Positions 34,356 to 43,091 of a DNA stretch of 64,000 nucleotides are shown here, one piece after another. Every line of letters starts with the position of its first letter. Position 1 is the stretch's first letter. This stretch comes from Asanoa ishikariensis (GTDB lineage: Bacteria; Actinomycetota; Actinomycetes; Mycobacteriales; Micromonosporaceae). The translations under genes were made by a program, and so were the position numbers. Location of the stretch: the NCBI RefSeq assembly GCF_900107455.1, contig NZ_FNQB01000003.1, positions 1,860,001 to 1,924,000 on the forward strand. Reading direction: 5' to 3'. Under the pieces are notes generated by a model. The model was not told the origin of the DNA and ran no database searches. It saw nothing but the letters and a program-made list of their open reading frames with translations.

Positions 34356-35164
34356 TCGTCCTCGCGGCCCAGCTCCCAGAAGGCGACGGCCGCGGCGGCG
34401 GCGACGTTGAGCGAGTCGACGCCCTTGCGCATGGGGATGGCGACCCGGACGTCGCTGGCCAGTTGGGCGCCCTCGGTGATGCCCGGACCCTCGGCGCCGA
34501 GCAGCAGGGCCGCCTTCTGCCGTTGGGTCGCGGTGAGCTTCTGGAGCGGGACGGCGTCGGCGGCCGGGGTCATGGCGATCACGGTGAACCCGGCGTCCTG
34601 CACCTTCTGGAGGCCTCGGGGCCACGGCGTGAGGGTCGCGTACGGGACCGCGAAGACCTCGCCCATGCTGACCCGGACGCTGCGCCGGTAGAGCGGGTCG
34701 GCGCAGGTGGGCGAGAGCAGCACCGCGTCGACGCCGAGGGCTGCCGCGCCGCGAAAGATGGCACCGACGTTGGTGTGGTTGTTGACGTCCTCCAGCACCG
34801 CCAGCCTTTTCGCGTTGGCCAGGACCGTGTCCAGCTCCGGCAACGGGCGGCGGTGGAAGCTGGCCAGCACGCCCCGGTGCACGTGGAAGCCGGTCGCCTG
34901 TTCCAGCACGGCCTGGCCGGCCGCGTACACCGGTGCGGTCTCGATCAGGTCGCCGAGCTGGTCGACCCGTTTCTCGTCGACGAGGTAGCTCCGCGGCCGG
35001 TAGCCGGCCCGGAGGGCACGGCGCAGCACGAGCTCGCCCTCGGCGATGAAGAGCCCGTGCGGGGGCTCCCAGCGGGTACGCAGCTCGACGTCGGTCAGCG
35101 CGCGGTAGTCGGCGAGCCGCTCGTCGCCAGGTTCGGTGATCACGGTGACCGGCACGCGGGCCAT
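34352..35164 (-). CDS. TrmH/SpoU family RNA methyltransferase
   Basis: A 270-residue SPOUT methyltransferase. A substrate-binding N-terminal domain of about 100 residues precedes the trefoil-knot catalytic domain with the three family motifs: NNHTNVGAIFRGAAALG (motif 1), LLLGAEGPGI (motif 2) and IPMRKGVDSLNVAAAAAV (motif 3). It methylates the 2'-OH of a ribose in rRNA or tRNA using SAM; the site cannot be told. Start at 35164 after trimming a longer frame. Convergent overlap with murL by 4 bp. Confidence 0.9.
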   Translation of the reverse strand: MARVPVTVITEPGDERLADYRALTDVELRTRWEPPHGLFIAEGELVLRRALRAGYRPRSYLVDEKRVDQLGDLIETAPVYAAGQAVLEQATGFHVHRGVLASFHRRPLPELDTVLANAKRLAVLEDVNNHTNVGAIFRGAAALGVDAVLLSPTCADPLYRRSVRVSMGEVFAVPYATLTPWPRGLQKVQDAGFTVIAMTPAADAVPLQKLTATQRQKAALLLGAEGPGITEGAQLASDVRVAIPMRKGVDSLNVAAAAAVAFWELGREDD

Positions 35165-35178
35165 TCTCCCCGGTCGCG

Positions 35179-35790
35179 CTAGGTCCCTGTCATGCGGTCG
35201 GCGAGCTGGCGGGGCGGCGCCGGCGCTTTCGCGGGGCGGAGCCCGTCGAGCACGTAGCCGAGGTGCCGACCCCAGGCGTCCGGGGCGCTGGCCGCCGTGC
35301 GCTCGACCAGGCCGGCGTTGGCCATCAGGATCAGCACCACGTCGGCATGGTCGACCTCGGCGCGGATCACGCCGGCCTCCCGGGCGCGGTCGATCAGCGC
35401 GGTCAGGCAGTCGAACGCGACGTCCCGCAGGTCGTCCAACTCGTCCACATCGGACATCCGCGCGGTCAGCAGCTCGGCGAGCGCGCGGTCGCGGGCCTGC
35501 AACTCGCACAGATAGCGCAGGTGACCGGCGAACGCCAGCCACGGGTCCGGATCGGCCAACGCCGCACGGGCCGTGGCGACGACCTCGCGCAGCGGCTCGA
35601 CGAAGACCGCGCCGACCAGGTCGCGGCGGCGCGGGAAGCGTCGGTAGAGGGTGGCGTTGCCGACCCGGGCGCGCCGCGCGATGTCGTCCAGCGGCGCGTC
35701 GAGACCGCGCACGGCGAAGACCGCGCGAGCGGCGTCGAGGAGTTGGCGGCGGTTGCGCTCGGCGTCGGCCCGCAGGCTCCCGGGAGACAT
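35179..35790 (-). CDS. TetR family transcriptional regulator
   Basis: A 203-residue regulator. Residues 12-58 form the TetR DNA-binding domain (RRQLLDAARAVFAVRGLDAPLDDIARRARVGNATLYRRFPRRRDL). The C-terminal helical domain is variable, so the ligand is unknown. It is divergent to two oxidoreductase genes (35896 and 36813), likely its targets. A TAAGGT -10 box lies 7 nt before the ATG, in leaderless position. Confidence 0.9.
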   Translation of the reverse strand: MSPGSLRADAERNRRQLLDAARAVFAVRGLDAPLDDIARRARVGNATLYRRFPRRRDLVGAVFVEPLREVVATARAALADPDPWLAFAGHLRYLCELQARDRALAELLTARMSDVDELDDLRDVAFDCLTALIDRAREAGVIRAEVDHADVVLILMANAGLVERTAASAPDAWGRHLGYVLDGLRPAKAPAPPRQLADRMTGT

Positions 35791-35797
35791 GGTCGAT

Positions 35798-35803
35798 ACC
35801 TTA
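35798..35803 (-). promoter_or_regulatory. -10 box TAAGGT of the TetR gene (leaderless type)
   Basis: Read on the minus strand, TAAGGT ends 7 nt before the ATG at 35790 with no ribosome-binding site between, as in leaderless actinobacterial mRNAs. Confidence 0.45.
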
Positions 35804-35895
35804 CGACGGTAACCGGGGGTTGATCTCTGGTCGTGCTAGCGTCGCAGAAGGAGCTAAGCAGGGACAATCCCCCAGTTAGGTGAGGTGGTCTCGCG

Positions 35896-36813
35896 ATGGC
35901 ACGAGCACTTGCGGTCGCCGGCCGCGACCAGTCCCCCGCGGTTGTCGAGGTGACGGTGCCCAACCCAGGACCCGGGCAGATCCGGGTGGCGGTGGAGGCG
36001 GCCTCGGTCAACGGCATCGACGTGGCCACCGGCGCCGGCGCTTTCTGGGAGTCCGAGCCGCACCGGTTCCCGGTCGTACTGGGCCGCGACTTCGCCGGCA
36101 CCGTCGAGCGGGTCGGCCCCGGCGTCGCCACCATCCGCCCCCACGATCGGGTGGCCGGGGTGATCACGGGTACGTCGATGGCCCGGGGCGCGCTCGCCGA
36201 CACCATCGTCTTCGACGCCCGCAGCGTGACCACGCTGCCGCCGGGCATCAGCGAGGAGCAGGCGGCAGCCGCGGGCCTGGCCGCCGTCACCGCCAAGGCC
36301 CTCGTGGACGCGCTCAACCTGACCGAGGACGACACGGTGCTCGTCACCGGCGCGACCGGCGGGGTCGGCGCGTTCGCCGTGCAACTGGCCCGCGCCGTCG
36401 GTGCCACCGTGTACGCCACCGCCCGCCCCGGCGAGCCGACCGAGTTCGTCCGCGGCCTCGGCGCCAACGAGACCGTCGACTACACCGACGGCTTCGCCGC
36501 CCCGCCCGGGCTCACCGCGGTCGTGCACGCCGCCGGCGACGCCGCCACGCTGGCCGCGCTGCTGCCGGCCGGCGGCCGGATGTCGTCGGCCCTCGGCGCC
36601 GACGCGGGCGCGGCCGGCCGGAAGGACATCACCGTCACCCCGGTGGTGCCCACCGCGACGCCGGAGACCGTGGGCACCATCCTGGACTCGATCGCCGCCG
36701 GGACGCTGCGGGTGCCGATCACACACACGTACACGATGTCCGAAGCGGCCCAGGCGCTCGCCGACTTCGGCAGCCACAAGCTGGGCAAGCTCGTGGTCGA
36801 CACCCGACGCTAG
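35896..36813 (+). CDS. NADPH:quinone-type medium-chain oxidoreductase
   Basis: A 305-residue medium-chain dehydrogenase/reductase of the zinc-free quinone oxidoreductase group. The N-terminal GroES-like domain holds VLGRDFAGTVERVGPGV; the cofactor domain carries VTGATGGVGAFAVQLARAVGA (about residues 150-170). It lacks the Cys ligands of structural zinc, typical of this group. A TAGCGT -10 box lies at 35837-35842 and a GAGGTGG ribosome-binding site precedes the ATG. It is the first gene of a two-gene operon divergent from a TetR regulator. The substrate is probably a reactive carbonyl or quinone. Confidence 0.88.
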   Translation: MARALAVAGRDQSPAVVEVTVPNPGPGQIRVAVEAASVNGIDVATGAGAFWESEPHRFPVVLGRDFAGTVERVGPGVATIRPHDRVAGVITGTSMARGALADTIVFDARSVTTLPPGISEEQAAAAGLAAVTAKALVDALNLTEDDTVLVTGATGGVGAFAVQLARAVGATVYATARPGEPTEFVRGLGANETVDYTDGFAAPPGLTAVVHAAGDAATLAALLPAGGRMSSALGADAGAAGRKDITVTPVVPTATPETVGTILDSIAAGTLRVPITHTYTMSEAAQALADFGSHKLGKLVVDTRR

Positions 36814-37493
36814 TGGGCACGGTCGCGATCGTCGGTGCCGGGCCGGGGCTGGGGCTGTCCCTGGCCAAGGTCTTCGGCGGGCAGGGCTTCGAGGTCGCCC
36901 TGATCGCCCGCACCGCGTCCACACTGGATGAGCTGGTGGACGATCTCGCGGACTCCGGGATCGCGGCCGCGGGCTATCGGGCCGACATCATGGACCGGCC
37001 GAGCCTGGTGCGGGCGTTCCGGGACATCGCCGCCAACCACGAGCCGGTCGAGGTGCTGGAGTTCTCACCCGCGCCGCGCGGTCCGGAGGCGGGGATGGTG
37101 CTGGCCGGTCCGCTGGACGTCAGCGTGGCCAACGTGCAGCCGCACCTCGACTTCTACGTGCACGGCGCGATCACCGCGACCGGCCAGGTGCTGCCCGACA
37201 TGCTCGAACGCGGCAGCGGCACGCTGCTGTACACGACCGGGCCGGGCTCGGTGCTGCCCGCACCCGCGATGGGCAACGTCGGCCTGGCCTGCGCCGCCCT
37301 GCGCAACTGGGTGCTCAACCTGCACGACGCATTGGCCGGCAAGGGTGTGTACGCGGCGCACGTGCCGCTCTCGCTCGACGCCGACGAGGCCGACCCGGAC
37401 CGGATCGCGCCGCACTACTGGGACATCCACGTCAGCGGCGAGGGCGGCGAGCATCCGTTGACCGCGTCGGTGCTGCGCGGGAAGCGCCGCTAG
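36813..37493 (+). CDS. Atypical short-chain dehydrogenase/reductase
   Basis: A 226-residue SDR-like protein. The nucleotide loop is GAGPGLGLSLAKVF (7-20), the variant found in atypical SDRs rather than TGxxxGxG. The usual catalytic Tyr-x3-Lys is absent: after LLYTTGPGSVLPAPA comes MGNVGLACAALRNW, where the Tyr and Lys positions are not conserved. It may bind a nicotinamide cofactor without classical hydride-transfer chemistry. The GTG start overlaps the stop of the upstream oxidoreductase by one base (TAGTG), so the two are translationally coupled. Confidence 0.78.
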   Translation: MGTVAIVGAGPGLGLSLAKVFGGQGFEVALIARTASTLDELVDDLADSGIAAAGYRADIMDRPSLVRAFRDIAANHEPVEVLEFSPAPRGPEAGMVLAGPLDVSVANVQPHLDFYVHGAITATGQVLPDMLERGSGTLLYTTGPGSVLPAPAMGNVGLACAALRNWVLNLHDALAGKGVYAAHVPLSLDADEADPDRIAPHYWDIHVSGEGGEHPLTASVLRGKRR

Positions 37494-37578
37494 TCCGGCG
37501 GCCTTACACAGACACGAAGGCGGGCACAGCCGGCGCCGGGTGGGCGGCGGGCGGCTGTGCCCGGGTCTCCTTCTGCCG

Positions 37579-39816
37579 TCAGTCCTTGCCGTCGCGCTTG
37601 AAGCCCCAGCGCTTACGGCGGTTGCCTTCCGGCTTGGGCGGCGGCGCCGGGGTGTCCGTGGTGGCGCCTACGCGCAACCGGCGCTTGCCGGGACCGCGCG
37701 GTGCCTTGTCGTCCTTGGCCGGGTTGGCCGTCCCCTGCGGCCGGTCGGCGCCTGCCCGGGCTGATCCCCTGGCCTGGTCGGGCTCGCGACCGTCCCTTCG
37801 GGACCTGTCGTCCGACTGGGCGTGTTGGCTGCCCTGCCGGGACCACTCGGACTGCCGGGCCGAGTCGGACTTGGGGCTGGCGTAACCCGACTGATTGCGC
37901 GCCGCGTCAGGCTGCTGCTTGCCGTGGTCCGAGTGGCCGGCCTGACCCGACTGCCTGCTCGCCGCGTCGGGCTGCTTGCCGCGGTCCGACCGCTCCTTCG
38001 CCTGCTTGGCATCGGCCGCTTTCCTGGCCTCTGCCTGCTTGGCGTCGGCCGCCTGCTTCGCGGCTTCCGCCCGCTTGGCCGCGCGGGCGCTGCGCTTGGT
38101 CGTCTTGGGCTTCTTCTCCTTGCGGGCTCTGCGGGGCCGGATCTCGGCGAGCTCCAGCGGCGGGCCGGTCCGCTCCGCCAGGTCGGCCTCGCGGCCGGCG
38201 CGGACGGCGCGCAGGGTGCTGCCGGACTTCCAGGCGATGCCCAGGCCGGCGGCGACCATCAACAGAGCGCCGGCCGTGTGGAACGGTGACATCCACAGGC
38301 CCGCGATGCCGACCATCGGACCGCAGAGGACGAGCATCAGGCCGTCGCCACGGGTGAACATGCGGGACCGGAAGACGGCCCAGCCCATCGCCATCCAGCC
38401 GGCGCTGTAGAGGGCGCCGCAGGACAGCGTCAGCGTTTTCGCGCTGAGGCCCCAGATCGGGGTGGCCGGTGGCACCGCGGCGAACATCAGCATCGAGATG
38501 CCGCCGAGCAGGCCGAGCATGAGGCCGAGCAGCGCGGTGCCGCGGACGCGGACCGCCGCCAGCAGCCCGACCAAACAGATCATCGCGAGCATGCCGAGCC
38601 AGACGCTGGTCACCCAGGCGATCAGCCGGAAGGGCTCGGCACCGCTCAGGTAGTGCGCCGGCCCACCGCGAACCATGGCACCGATCGACGCGGCTCCGGC
38701 GACCACGCCGGCGACCGGCAGGCTCCAGATCATCCGCCGCGCGGCCGCGCGGACCAAAGCGGCCCAGCGGGCGTTGGTGATGGGTCCGTCCGGTGCGGAC
38801 GGCTCCATCTCCGGAAGCAGCTTGATGCCGACGTCCAGCAGGCTGGTCACGTCGATCTTCTTGCTCTTCTTCTTCTTTCCCTTGCCGTCGGCGTCTTCCT
38901 CCGCCGGGTCGGGCCGGCTGGTCCAGATCCGCTGGGTCTGCAACGGGCTGCCGAGCTTGGGCAGGATGGCGGTGTCCTCGACGCCGGCGCTCTCCCCCTC
39001 ATAGGTCGGGGTGCCGGTCGGCGCGGTCGGCCGCAGCGCGGAGCGCTCGCCCTCGCGCAGCTTGACGCTGCCACCGTCGTCGTCGCTGTCATCGGACTCG
39101 GCGCCGGTCGAGCTGTCCGGACCGGGCCAGGGCGCGGTGTCGGTGATCGGGGAACGGTCGCCCACTTCCAGCGCCGCGTTCTCCCGCGACCCCAACGCGC
39201 CCCAGGCGGAAAGCCCGGACGCGGAACCCAAGGAACCGGCGCGTGCGCCACCGGGCGAGTCGAACCCGAAGCGGTCCGGTGACCGCGATTCCCGTGCACC
39301 TTCGGTCGAGTCGAGCGCCGAGCGATCCCGCGACGCTTCCGGCCCGCCGAAGCGGCCAGGCTCGGTCGAGCCAGGACCAGAGCGATCCCGCGACGCCTCC
39401 GGCCCGCCGAAGACGCGGGCGCGCCCGGTGGACACGCCCGGCGCCGGGTCGCGGTCCGCCGTACGCGGGCGGTTCTCGTCAGGGGTCGGCCGGGGCTTCG
39501 CGCCGGCCGCATGCGAGACGGGCCGCGGCTCGTCGGCAGGCCGGCCGAACTGCCACCAGCGGCGCGCACCGCGGGCGGGCATGGTGGGTCGGACCACCGT
39601 CCGCTCGGCGTCGGTGCGGCTGCGCATGGGTGCCGGCGGGTCCATCGGCTCGACTACGACCGAGCCGGCCGGGTCGTCCGGCCGGTCGCCGGGCTCGCCA
39701 GGTTTGACCGCTACCGGCTCCGCCGGTGTCTCCGCGGGCTCGCCCGGCTCGCTCGGCGGCGCGGAACGGTCCCGGTTGGACCCCGCGCCGGCGGAGTGCT
39801 TCGCCACGTGACCCAT
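37579..39816 (-). CDS. Large disordered membrane protein with repeat region
   Basis: A 745-residue protein of unknown function. Residues 1-360 are Pro/Gly/Glu/Asp/Arg-rich and likely disordered, with two 20-residue tandem repeats (encoded at 39301-39420, core GGPEASRDRS). Residues about 370-540 contain five hydrophobic segments, a small membrane domain. The C-terminal 200 residues are highly charged (KRSARAAKRAEAAKQAADAK-like, coiled-coil prone), followed by repeated QPDAA-R-QSG motifs and a basic tail. The ATG at 39816 follows GAGGTG at 7 nt. Probably a scaffold or cell-envelope protein of actinobacteria, but this is not known. Confidence 0.7.
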   Translation of the reverse strand: MGHVAKHSAGAGSNRDRSAPPSEPGEPAETPAEPVAVKPGEPGDRPDDPAGSVVVEPMDPPAPMRSRTDAERTVVRPTMPARGARRWWQFGRPADEPRPVSHAAGAKPRPTPDENRPRTADRDPAPGVSTGRARVFGGPEASRDRSGPGSTEPGRFGGPEASRDRSALDSTEGARESRSPDRFGFDSPGGARAGSLGSASGLSAWGALGSRENAALEVGDRSPITDTAPWPGPDSSTGAESDDSDDDGGSVKLREGERSALRPTAPTGTPTYEGESAGVEDTAILPKLGSPLQTQRIWTSRPDPAEEDADGKGKKKKSKKIDVTSLLDVGIKLLPEMEPSAPDGPITNARWAALVRAAARRMIWSLPVAGVVAGAASIGAMVRGGPAHYLSGAEPFRLIAWVTSVWLGMLAMICLVGLLAAVRVRGTALLGLMLGLLGGISMLMFAAVPPATPIWGLSAKTLTLSCGALYSAGWMAMGWAVFRSRMFTRGDGLMLVLCGPMVGIAGLWMSPFHTAGALLMVAAGLGIAWKSGSTLRAVRAGREADLAERTGPPLELAEIRPRRARKEKKPKTTKRSARAAKRAEAAKQAADAKQAEARKAADAKQAKERSDRGKQPDAASRQSGQAGHSDHGKQQPDAARNQSGYASPKSDSARQSEWSRQGSQHAQSDDRSRRDGREPDQARGSARAGADRPQGTANPAKDDKAPRGPGKRRLRVGATTDTPAPPPKPEGNRRKRWGFKRDGKD
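39301..39420 (-). repeat. Two 60-bp tandem repeats inside the membrane protein gene
   Basis: 39301-39360 and 39361-39420 share a 32-bp core (39321-39352 and 39381-39412, one mismatch) and encode two 20-residue repeats in the disordered N-terminal part. Confidence 0.8.
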
Positions 39817-39985
39817 CGCCGTCACCTCGATTCTCGGCGGAACGGACCACGGTCCTCCAGCGACGGAACGCGCATGGCGCCCGTGACCCTAGGGTGACCG
39901 TGCGTAACCTACGCGAATCGTGTCAGCTTCCGAGGCTCCCTCGCGTTGGATCGGCGAAACAGTGAGGAACTTTCAGCGGACAGCG

Positions 39986-40020
39986 GGAAGGGCCCCTTCT
40001 TTACCAGAAAGGGCCCTTCC
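39986..40020. terminator. Palindromic hairpin after the SPFH gene
   Basis: 15-bp arms (39986-40000 and 40006-40020) with one mismatch and a 5-nt loop TTACC; core GGAAGGGCCC, same family as the hairpins at 1819, 14409 and 47434. It lies 10 bp after the stop of the SPFH gene (minus strand) and upstream of the large membrane protein gene. Confidence 0.78.
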
Positions 40021-40030
40021 ACAGGGGTTG

Positions 40031-41143
40031 CTAACCGCGTTCGCGGTCACGGTCCTCGCCGAGCACCGTGGACGGTGGCACGGGCTCGCCGGCCGTGATC
40101 CCCGGCGTCTGCGGCGGGAGACCGGGCGAGCTGGAAACCTGCTCCTCCGCCTGGCGTACCTCATGGTTGACCTGCGCCGCCGCTTCCGCGGCGGCCCGGG
40201 CCGCCTCGTCGGCCTCGCGCTCGACGGCGCTGGAGTCGACACCCTGCGTCGGCTGGTCGCCGACCATGTTGGCCAACCCGCCGAGCGCGCCGCCCATGCC
40301 CTCGAGAGCCTTGGTGAGCTCGGTCGGAATGATCCAAACCTTGTTGGCGGTGCCGTTGGCGATCTGCGGCAACGCTTGCAGGTATTGGTAGGCCAGCACC
40401 TTCTGGCTCGGGTTGGCCGTGTGGATCGCGTCGAAGACCGTGCGGATCGCCTTGGCCTGGCCCTCCGCCTGGAGGATCCGGGACTGCCGGTCACCATCGG
40501 CGCGGAGCACGAGGGACTGCTTCTCGCCCTCGGCGGTCAGGATCGCCGCCTGCTTGTGGCCCTCGGCGTTGAGGATCGCGGCCCGCCGGTCCCGCTCGGC
40601 GCGCATCTGCTTCTCCATGGAGTCGCGGATGCTCGGCGGCGGCTCGATGGCCTTGATCTCGACGCGGGTGACCTTGATGCCCCAGCGCCCGGTGGTCTCG
40701 TCGAGCACGCCGGACAGGTGGCGGTTGATCTCCTCGCGGCTGGTCAGCGCCTTCTCCAGGTCGAGCGAGCCGATGACGTTGCGGAGCGTGGTCACCGTGA
40801 GCTGTTCGATCGCCTGGAGGAAGTTGGCGATCTCGTAGGTCGCCCGGACCGGGTCGACGACCCGGAAGTAGAGCACCGTGTCGATCGAGACGACCAGGTT
40901 GTCGGACGTGATCACCGGCTGGGGCGGGAAGCTGACCACCTGCTCCCGCATGTCGACCTTCGTGCGCACCGCGTCGATGAACGGCACCAGGAGGTTGAGG
41001 CCCGGCGACAGGGTCCGCTTGTATTTGCCGAGCCGCTCCATGACGTCCATCCGCTGCTGCGGAACGATCCGCACCGAGCGCACGATCGTGATGATCGCGA
41101 CGAGCACAATCGCCGCTACCACGACCGCAATGGCAATTTCCAT
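40031..41143 (-). CDS. SPFH/Band 7 (stomatin-like) membrane protein
   Basis: A 370-residue stomatin-like protein. One N-terminal transmembrane helix (residues 2-23) is followed by the Band 7 domain (VPQQRMDVMERLGKYKRTLSPGLNLLVPF to about residue 190), a long charged coiled coil (AERDRRAAILNAEGHKQAAILTAEGEKQ, to about 235) and an Ala/Glu-rich tail. Such proteins form ring or cage oligomers on membranes and often regulate proteases or fluidity. The NfeD gene directly upstream (2 bp gap) is the classical partner. Confidence 0.92.
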   Translation of the reverse strand: MEIAIAVVVAAIVLVAIITIVRSVRIVPQQRMDVMERLGKYKRTLSPGLNLLVPFIDAVRTKVDMREQVVSFPPQPVITSDNLVVSIDTVLYFRVVDPVRATYEIANFLQAIEQLTVTTLRNVIGSLDLEKALTSREEINRHLSGVLDETTGRWGIKVTRVEIKAIEPPPSIRDSMEKQMRAERDRRAAILNAEGHKQAAILTAEGEKQSLVLRADGDRQSRILQAEGQAKAIRTVFDAIHTANPSQKVLAYQYLQALPQIANGTANKVWIIPTELTKALEGMGGALGGLANMVGDQPTQGVDSSAVEREADEAARAAAEAAAQVNHEVRQAEEQVSSSPGLPPQTPGITAGEPVPPSTVLGEDRDRERG

Positions 41144-41145
41144 CC

Positions 41146-41619
41146 CTAGTTCACCTTTTCTCCGGGTTTATCCGTATCTGACACGTCATCCCGCCAGACC
41201 ATGGCAGTCGCGCCCTTGACCTCGATCACGCGTACGCGTTCGCCAGGCGCGAACACCTGATGGGCGTCGTACGCGCGGGCCCGCCATGTCTCTCCGTCGA
41301 TCTTGACGACGCCCTGGTCCGCGTCGACCTGCTCGAGCACGAGCGCGCTCGAACCCTCGAATGCCTCCAGCCCGATCGGCTCGGTGTTGGACTCGAGCGC
41401 GGAGAGCCGGTGCCGCTGGATGATCGGGCGCACCGCGAAGACGGTCAGGCCCGAAACGGCGGCGAAGACAATCGCCTGCACGATCGCGGGTGCGCCCAGG
41501 GCGGCGGCGGCCCCGGCCGCCAGCGCACCCACCGAGATCATCAACAGGAATAGGGTCGCGGTGAACATCTCCGCCACCGCGAGTACCACTCCCAGAACGA
41601 CCCAGAGAACGACATCCAC
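41146..41619 (-). CDS. NfeD family protein
   Basis: A 157-residue protein with two to three N-terminal membrane helices (residues 3-65) and a C-terminal OB-like soluble domain (about 85-150, with GVVKIDGETWRARA). NfeD proteins partner SPFH proteins and are thought to work in membrane quality control. It is the first of a two-gene operon with the stomatin-like gene. The short form lacks the ClpP-class protease domain of long NfeD. Confidence 0.92.
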   Translation of the reverse strand: MDVVLWVVLGVVLAVAEMFTATLFLLMISVGALAAGAAAALGAPAIVQAIVFAAVSGLTVFAVRPIIQRHRLSALESNTEPIGLEAFEGSSALVLEQVDADQGVVKIDGETWRARAYDAHQVFAPGERVRVIEVKGATAMVWRDDVSDTDKPGEKVN

Positions 41620-41747
41620 ACATCGATCGTGTCACGGCGGCGCACCCATTGCGACTGCGCAACGGTCGCACGACGGTAACGTCGGGCCTGGGGAAGCAGT
41701 TGACCCTCCGGAAACGCCCGCGCCCCAGCCCGAGGAGCCCACTCGAG

Positions 41748-43091
41748 ATGACGACGTTGCTTCCGGAGACCGCACGCTCGGTCGATGCCGCGGTCGCCCG
41801 CGCCCAGGCCACCGGCCAGGTTCCGTCGATCTCGCTCGGGGTGGTCCGCGACGGCGAGCTCGTGCACGTCGCGACCGCGGGCGGCGCCGCCTCGCCGCAG
41901 GACGCCCGGCCAGGCCCGGACACCCGCTACCGGATCGGCTCGATCTCCAAGACCATGACCGCGACGCTGGTGCTCCAGCTCCGCGACGAGGGCCGGCTGG
42001 CGCTCGACGACCTGCTCTATCGGCACCTGCCGGGCACCCCGGTCGGCGGGGTCACGCTGCGCCAGTTGCTCGGGCACGCGGCGGGCCTCCAGCGCGAGCC
42101 GGAGGGCAAGTGGTGGGAGCGGCACGAGGGCGACGACATCGACGCGCTGCTGGCCGGCCTCACACCCGACAAGGTGGCGTTCCCGCCGCACCGGACATAC
42201 CACTACTCCAACCTGGCGTACGGGTTGCTCGGCGCCGTGCTGCGCCGGGTGACCGGTGAGGACTGGACGACGCTGCTCACCAAGCGGCTGTTCGACCCGC
42301 TGGGCATGCGCGCCACCACGTACGACGCGGTCGAGCCGTTCGCGCGCGGCTACGTCGTACACCCGTGGTCGTCGACGCTCCGCGAGGAACCGCGGACCGA
42401 CACCGGCGCGATGGCGCCCGCCGGCCAGCTCTGGTCCACGGTGGCCGATCTGGCCCACTGGGCGGCCTTCCTGGCAGCGCCGCGCCCCGAGGTGCTGGCC
42501 GCCGACACCCTGGCCGAGATGTGCGCGCCCGTGATCATCAGCGACCTGGAGGCGTGGACCTCCGGGCACGGCCTGGGGCTGGAGCTCTACCGCGTCGGTG
42601 AGCGGGTGTACGTGGGCCACGGCGGCTCGATGCCCGGCTACGTCGCCTGCCTGGCGGTGCACCGCCGGTCGCGCACGGGTGTGGTCGGCTTCGCCAACGC
42701 GTACAGCTTCCGGCAGGGCTCGATCGGTGCGCTGGGCCGCGAGGTGCTGACCGACGTGCTCGACCGCGAGCCGGAACTGCCGGCGCCGTGGCGCCCGGCC
42801 GGTGCGCCTCCGCCGCCGCTGGCTCCGTTGACGGGCCGTTGGTGGTGGATGGGCATCGAGCACGACCTGGCGTGGGACGAGCCGGCCGGCGAGCTCGTGC
42901 TGTCGCAGCTACGGGCGGGCGCACCGAAGGCGACCCGGTTCACACCGGAGGGCACGGACCGGTGGCGCGGCCGGGGCGGCCCCAACGACGGCGAGGTGCT
43001 GACGGTCCGCCGGGACGAGCACGGGGTCCCGGTGGCGCTGGAGATCGCCACGTTCATCTACACGCGACACCCCGACCGGCTGGGTCCCTAG
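41748..43091 (+). CDS. Serine hydrolase, class C beta-lactamase family
   Basis: A 447-residue protein of the beta-lactamase/PBP-like family. SxxK motif SISK (65-68) provides the nucleophile, YSN (153-155) the second motif and a GHGG segment near residue 285 the third, equivalent to KTG. No signal peptide is seen, so it may act in the cytoplasm, perhaps as an esterase or D-aminopeptidase. The C-terminal 110 residues form an extra lipocalin-like beta domain (GRWWWMGIEHDLAWDEPAGEL). ATG at 41748 follows a GAGGAG motif 11 nt upstream; the frame from 41649 runs into the upstream promoter. Confidence 0.88.
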   Translation: MTTLLPETARSVDAAVARAQATGQVPSISLGVVRDGELVHVATAGGAASPQDARPGPDTRYRIGSISKTMTATLVLQLRDEGRLALDDLLYRHLPGTPVGGVTLRQLLGHAAGLQREPEGKWWERHEGDDIDALLAGLTPDKVAFPPHRTYHYSNLAYGLLGAVLRRVTGEDWTTLLTKRLFDPLGMRATTYDAVEPFARGYVVHPWSSTLREEPRTDTGAMAPAGQLWSTVADLAHWAAFLAAPRPEVLAADTLAEMCAPVIISDLEAWTSGHGLGLELYRVGERVYVGHGGSMPGYVACLAVHRRSRTGVVGFANAYSFRQGSIGALGREVLTDVLDREPELPAPWRPAGAPPPPLAPLTGRWWWMGIEHDLAWDEPAGELVLSQLRAGAPKATRFTPEGTDRWRGRGGPNDGEVLTVRRDEHGVPVALEIATFIYTRHPDRLGP

